DNA from: Rhizobium tibeticum
Lineage (GTDB): Bacteria > Pseudomonadota > Alphaproteobacteria > Rhizobiales > Rhizobiaceae
Assembly (NCBI RefSeq): GCF_900110205.1
Contig: NZ_FOCV01000028.1
Coordinates: 21,931 to 85,930, forward strand
Reading direction: 5' to 3'
DNA: 64,000 nt
Of the stretch, positions 61,836 to 64,000 are shown piece by piece. The translations under genes were made by a program, and so were the position numbers. Each line of letters begins with the position of its first letter. Within the stretch, counting starts at the first letter, position 1. The notes beneath the pieces are model-generated. The model had not been told where the DNA came from, ran no database searches, and saw only the letters and a program-made list of their open reading frames with translations.

Positions 61836-62483
61836 CTAGACCACCAATTCCATGGGGATGCCGAATCCGACCGACATTGCCTGCCGGGCCATGCCGGAAT
61901 CCTCAACCGCGAAGCCATATCTCTTGAATGTAGAGACCAGCGGGCTGTTGGCGGATGTTAAGGTGATCTTCTCTGCGCCAATATCCTTGGCGACCCTTTC
62001 TGCCTTTGCGAGCAGACCGCCAAACAACCGTAAACTATTGTGTGATTGATCGTCGTCGGCCTTGGAGTGTGCCCGCACGCTTTCGGGATTGAGGAGCTGC
62101 ACGTCTGCGATATGCAGCCGATTGGGAAAGAGATGTGCGATGAGTAGTTGGATTTTAGGCTCCGCGGTGGGAACACTAGGGACAGTTGCAAACTGATAGC
62201 TGATATCGAAGACCATTTTGCGGTTCAGAGCTCGGCTGACATACTTCAGTAGGTTTGGCTCCCTGCGATCAACAAGATCTCCCAAACTATTTGGCGCAAC
62301 CTGAAACTGACCGGAAATCATGGCGGCATGCCAAGCCGTCAGCCCCAACTCGAACATCGTCATGCCTTTCAGGCGAATGATTTCCGGCAGGTTTTTCATG
62401 CCGAGGGCAGTGAATTGCGCGCTCGGGATCTTCTCCGAGATGTCATCGATCGGGAAAACCTCATCAATCTTGCTCACGCTCAT
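61836..62483 (-). CDS. Hypothetical protein with GNAT-like C-terminus
   Basis: This 215-residue protein ends with a segment resembling a GNAT acetyltransferase (LLAKAERVAKDIGAEKITLTSANSPLVSTFKRYGFAVED), where residues just before a final bulge contact acetyl-CoA. The N-terminal half (EKIPSAQFTALGMKNLPEIIRLKGM) is not recognised. The ATG at 62483 is favoured, with GGAG 8 bases upstream; the ATG at 62489 or 62522 would lengthen it. The 280 bases upstream of its stop hold no gene. Confidence 0.6.
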   Translation of the reverse strand: MSVSKIDEVFPIDDISEKIPSAQFTALGMKNLPEIIRLKGMTMFELGLTAWHAAMISGQFQVAPNSLGDLVDRREPNLLKYVSRALNRKMVFDISYQFATVPSVPTAEPKIQLLIAHLFPNRLHIADVQLLNPESVRAHSKADDDQSHNSLRLFGGLLAKAERVAKDIGAEKITLTSANSPLVSTFKRYGFAVEDSGMARQAMSVGFGIPMELVV

Positions 62484-62600
62484 GCTCATGTCTCCGAATG
62501 TCCCAACATCAGGACGGTTCATATAAAATTAGTAGGCAAATTCACGTAATCGCATCATCGCCATGAGATGGGTATCGAGCTCATCTAATCCTAAGCTGCA

Positions 62601-63758
62601 TCATAGCAGCCCCCACGCCCGAAACCTCCCCCGTCCCGTCATCTCTCTGAGCCCGAGTTCGCCGACGATCCGCACTGCCGCCTGCGGCGTCACGTCGATC
62701 GCCTTAACGATCATTCCGGCCGAAACAAGCGGCCGCAACGTCACCAACTCGATCAGTTCCGGCAGCTTTGACGTTTGGCGCCGGCCGATTAGCCGGCGTT
62801 CCATCGACTGCCGGGCAAGAGTCAGGCGGTCGTGCTCTTTGAGCCCAAGCTCGGCGGCGGCGGTGATGCCGGCGAGAATGGCCAGCAACCGGGGTTCACG
62901 ATCGCGATGTCGACGGCGATCGACGGGTATGGATTTGAGCCCGAGGTTGACGGCTGCGAGATGCGCTGCGGTGGTGAGACCCGCTTGGCGCAGACAAGAC
63001 GCCGCGAGCAGCCGGCCGAGCCAGGGGGCATGCTGCAGCACCTCCAACGAATTCCAGGCGTCGAGGGCAAGGATCGCCTGCAGCACAGGTGGAAAACTGT
63101 CGAGCTCGCGCAGGACGACCCGCCATTCACCAAGCCGTTCGTCCTCATCCCAATCCAGATCGTAAACGAGCGGATCCTTTTCGCGGCCGCCGGCGCGGCT
63201 GGGGGCCCTCGCCTCTGTGAGCGCCGCCTCGGAACGAACGAGCACCGCATCGATTGCCGCCAGCTCTGCCGTAAAGGGATCAGAGGCATCGGTCCCCTGC
63301 CCTCCTCCGTTTTCCGCCTCATCAGCGGGTACCGGCTCGCTATCGACGTCGACAGCGCCTTCGACTGTTTCGCCGGCGCCGCCGTCGGCGACGATGTGAC
63401 CCTGGCCGCGCAGGCTGCGCAGACCGTCGGGGCTGAGTGCCCAGGCGGGCGGCTGCGCCGCAATCCGCCGGCGGGTGCGCAGCACGTCGCGGCCGATGGT
63501 CAGTTCATGGGTGGGCGCCCGGATATCGGCGCCGGCGTCATGCAGCACCAGGTCCTCGAGATGCACGAGTTCACCGTCGATCCACAGCGAGGCGCAGGCG
63601 TCGGCGAAGTGCGTGCGTTCGATCCAGCCAGCGCCGACCGGCGAGCGGGCAATGCGCTCGTCCAGCCGCGCCAAGGCGGAGCCAGCGTCCGAAATCGGCC
63701 GCAGCAGTACCTGGAGCATTTTTGGTGGCAGAAGGGATTCCTGTTTTTTGTAAATCAT
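62601..63758 (-). CDS. RHE_PE00001-family protein (DUF1612 plus HTH)
   Basis: This 385-residue protein matches a family first named in Rhizobium etli plasmids. It has an N-terminal block LLRPISDAGSALARLDERIARSPVGAGWIERTHFADACASLWIDGELVHLEDLVLHDAG-type and a C-terminal helix-turn-helix (SAGMIVKAIDVTPQAAVRIVGELGLREMTGRGRFRAWG), with an acidic linker around residue 130-165. Such genes are frequent next to insertion sequences on rhizobial plasmids. The ATG at 63758 has AAGGAAG upstream. It is divergent from a transposase gene with a 14-base gap. Confidence 0.85.
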   Translation of the reverse strand: MIYKKQESLLPPKMLQVLLRPISDAGSALARLDERIARSPVGAGWIERTHFADACASLWIDGELVHLEDLVLHDAGADIRAPTHELTIGRDVLRTRRRIAAQPPAWALSPDGLRSLRGQGHIVADGGAGETVEGAVDVDSEPVPADEAENGGGQGTDASDPFTAELAAIDAVLVRSEAALTEARAPSRAGGREKDPLVYDLDWDEDERLGEWRVVLRELDSFPPVLQAILALDAWNSLEVLQHAPWLGRLLAASCLRQAGLTTAAHLAAVNLGLKSIPVDRRRHRDREPRLLAILAGITAAAELGLKEHDRLTLARQSMERRLIGRRQTSKLPELIELVTLRPLVSAGMIVKAIDVTPQAAVRIVGELGLREMTGRGRFRAWGLL

Positions 63759-63772
63759 GAGATTCTTCCTTC

Positions 63773-64000
63773 ATGACGAAGCGCCGCCTTCCCATGATCG
63801 AGCATGCCGACACGCTGTCGCTGAAGGCGTTGCGAGAGCTGGTGACAGGTCTGGTAGAGCGGGCTGATCGGGCAGACATCCGGATCGAGAGGCTCGAGGC
63901 CGAAAACCAAAAGCTTCGTGACGAGAACGACCAGCTCAGGATCGAGAACACACGGCTGAAGGTCGACAACCAGCTTCTGCGTGACGAAATTGCGCGGCTG
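63773..64000 (+). mobile_element. Transposase gene, N-terminal part (IS66-like), runs off the window
   Basis: The frame from the ATG at 63773 encodes at least 76 residues, a parallel coiled coil (EHADTLSLKALRELVTGLVERADRADIRIERLEAENQKLRDEN... repeated LR/EN heptads). This is the N-terminal pattern of IS66-type transposases, before their zinc-binding and DDE domains, which would lie beyond 64000. The family call is tentative because only the coil is visible. Confidence 0.6.

Noticed and set aside
1..64000. CRISPR array
   Set aside because: No regularly spaced 25-40-base direct repeats and no cas genes were seen; the only longer direct repeat is the pair at 25108 and 26931.

Overview
The window looks like accessory DNA of a rhizobial alphaproteobacterium (Rhizobiaceae or a close relative), most likely a conjugative plasmid or megaplasmid. 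This rests on Ti-type traC-traD-traG at the left edge, a block of genes typical of such plasmids (DUF736, DUF2493, Toprim primase-like, strawberry-notch helicase, DUF1173, DUF932, ArdB/KlcA antirestriction, ParB), a two-Ku plus LigD-type repair set, and an RHE_PE00001-family gene at the right edge. Base composition is uniformly GC-rich apart from a few AT-rich intergenic stretches. No rRNA or tRNA gene was seen.

Layout. 0-2.5 kb: end of a conjugation operon (traC, traD, traG). 2.5-7.5 kb: small plasmid genes, an orphaned Phd/VapC-type toxin-antitoxin pair whose toxin is frameshifted, an intact Xre-RES pair, and HU. 7.5-21.3 kb: a leftward plasmid-maintenance block from parB down to a DUF2493 gene, with a GC-rich hairpin in most gaps. 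Its strawberry-notch helicase is wrecked by a large deletion plus a local inversion, and the 3' end of parB carries two single-base indels. 22-31 kb: regulators (IHF-like, XRE, HxlR, LysR) mixed with truncated genes (dnaE2, a quinone oxidoreductase, an SDR, a VOC protein, the LigD polymerase part), i.e. a patchwork of insertions and deletions. 31-37.3 kb: non-homologous end-joining genes (ATP-dependent ligase, two Ku proteins), an xthA gene stopped by an amber codon, a cold-shock protein and an HWE sensor kinase.

38-61.5 kb is a dense candidate defence island. It holds a retron-type reverse transcriptase preceded by a folded region with the layout of a retron msr-msd RNA; a frameshifted dinB; an HTH/PIN pair; a leftward operon with a QueC-like PP-loop protein, an XRE-ImmA/IrrE protease and a PIN protein; a rightward coupled operon ending in a PD-(D/E)XK-like protein; a Gabija-like GajA/GajB pair; a head-to-head AddB-like/AddA-like nuclease-helicase pair; and an Abi_C-type protein. 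The last 2.5 kb holds a GNAT-like gene, the RHE_PE00001-family gene and the start of a transposase gene that runs off the window.

A striking overall property is the number of genes broken by one base (vapC-like, parB, LigD polymerase, a winged-helix gene beside the retron, dinB, queC-like, addA-like, and an amber in xthA). Either this replicon is decaying or the sequence carries indel errors. The breaks are listed separately so that each can be checked.
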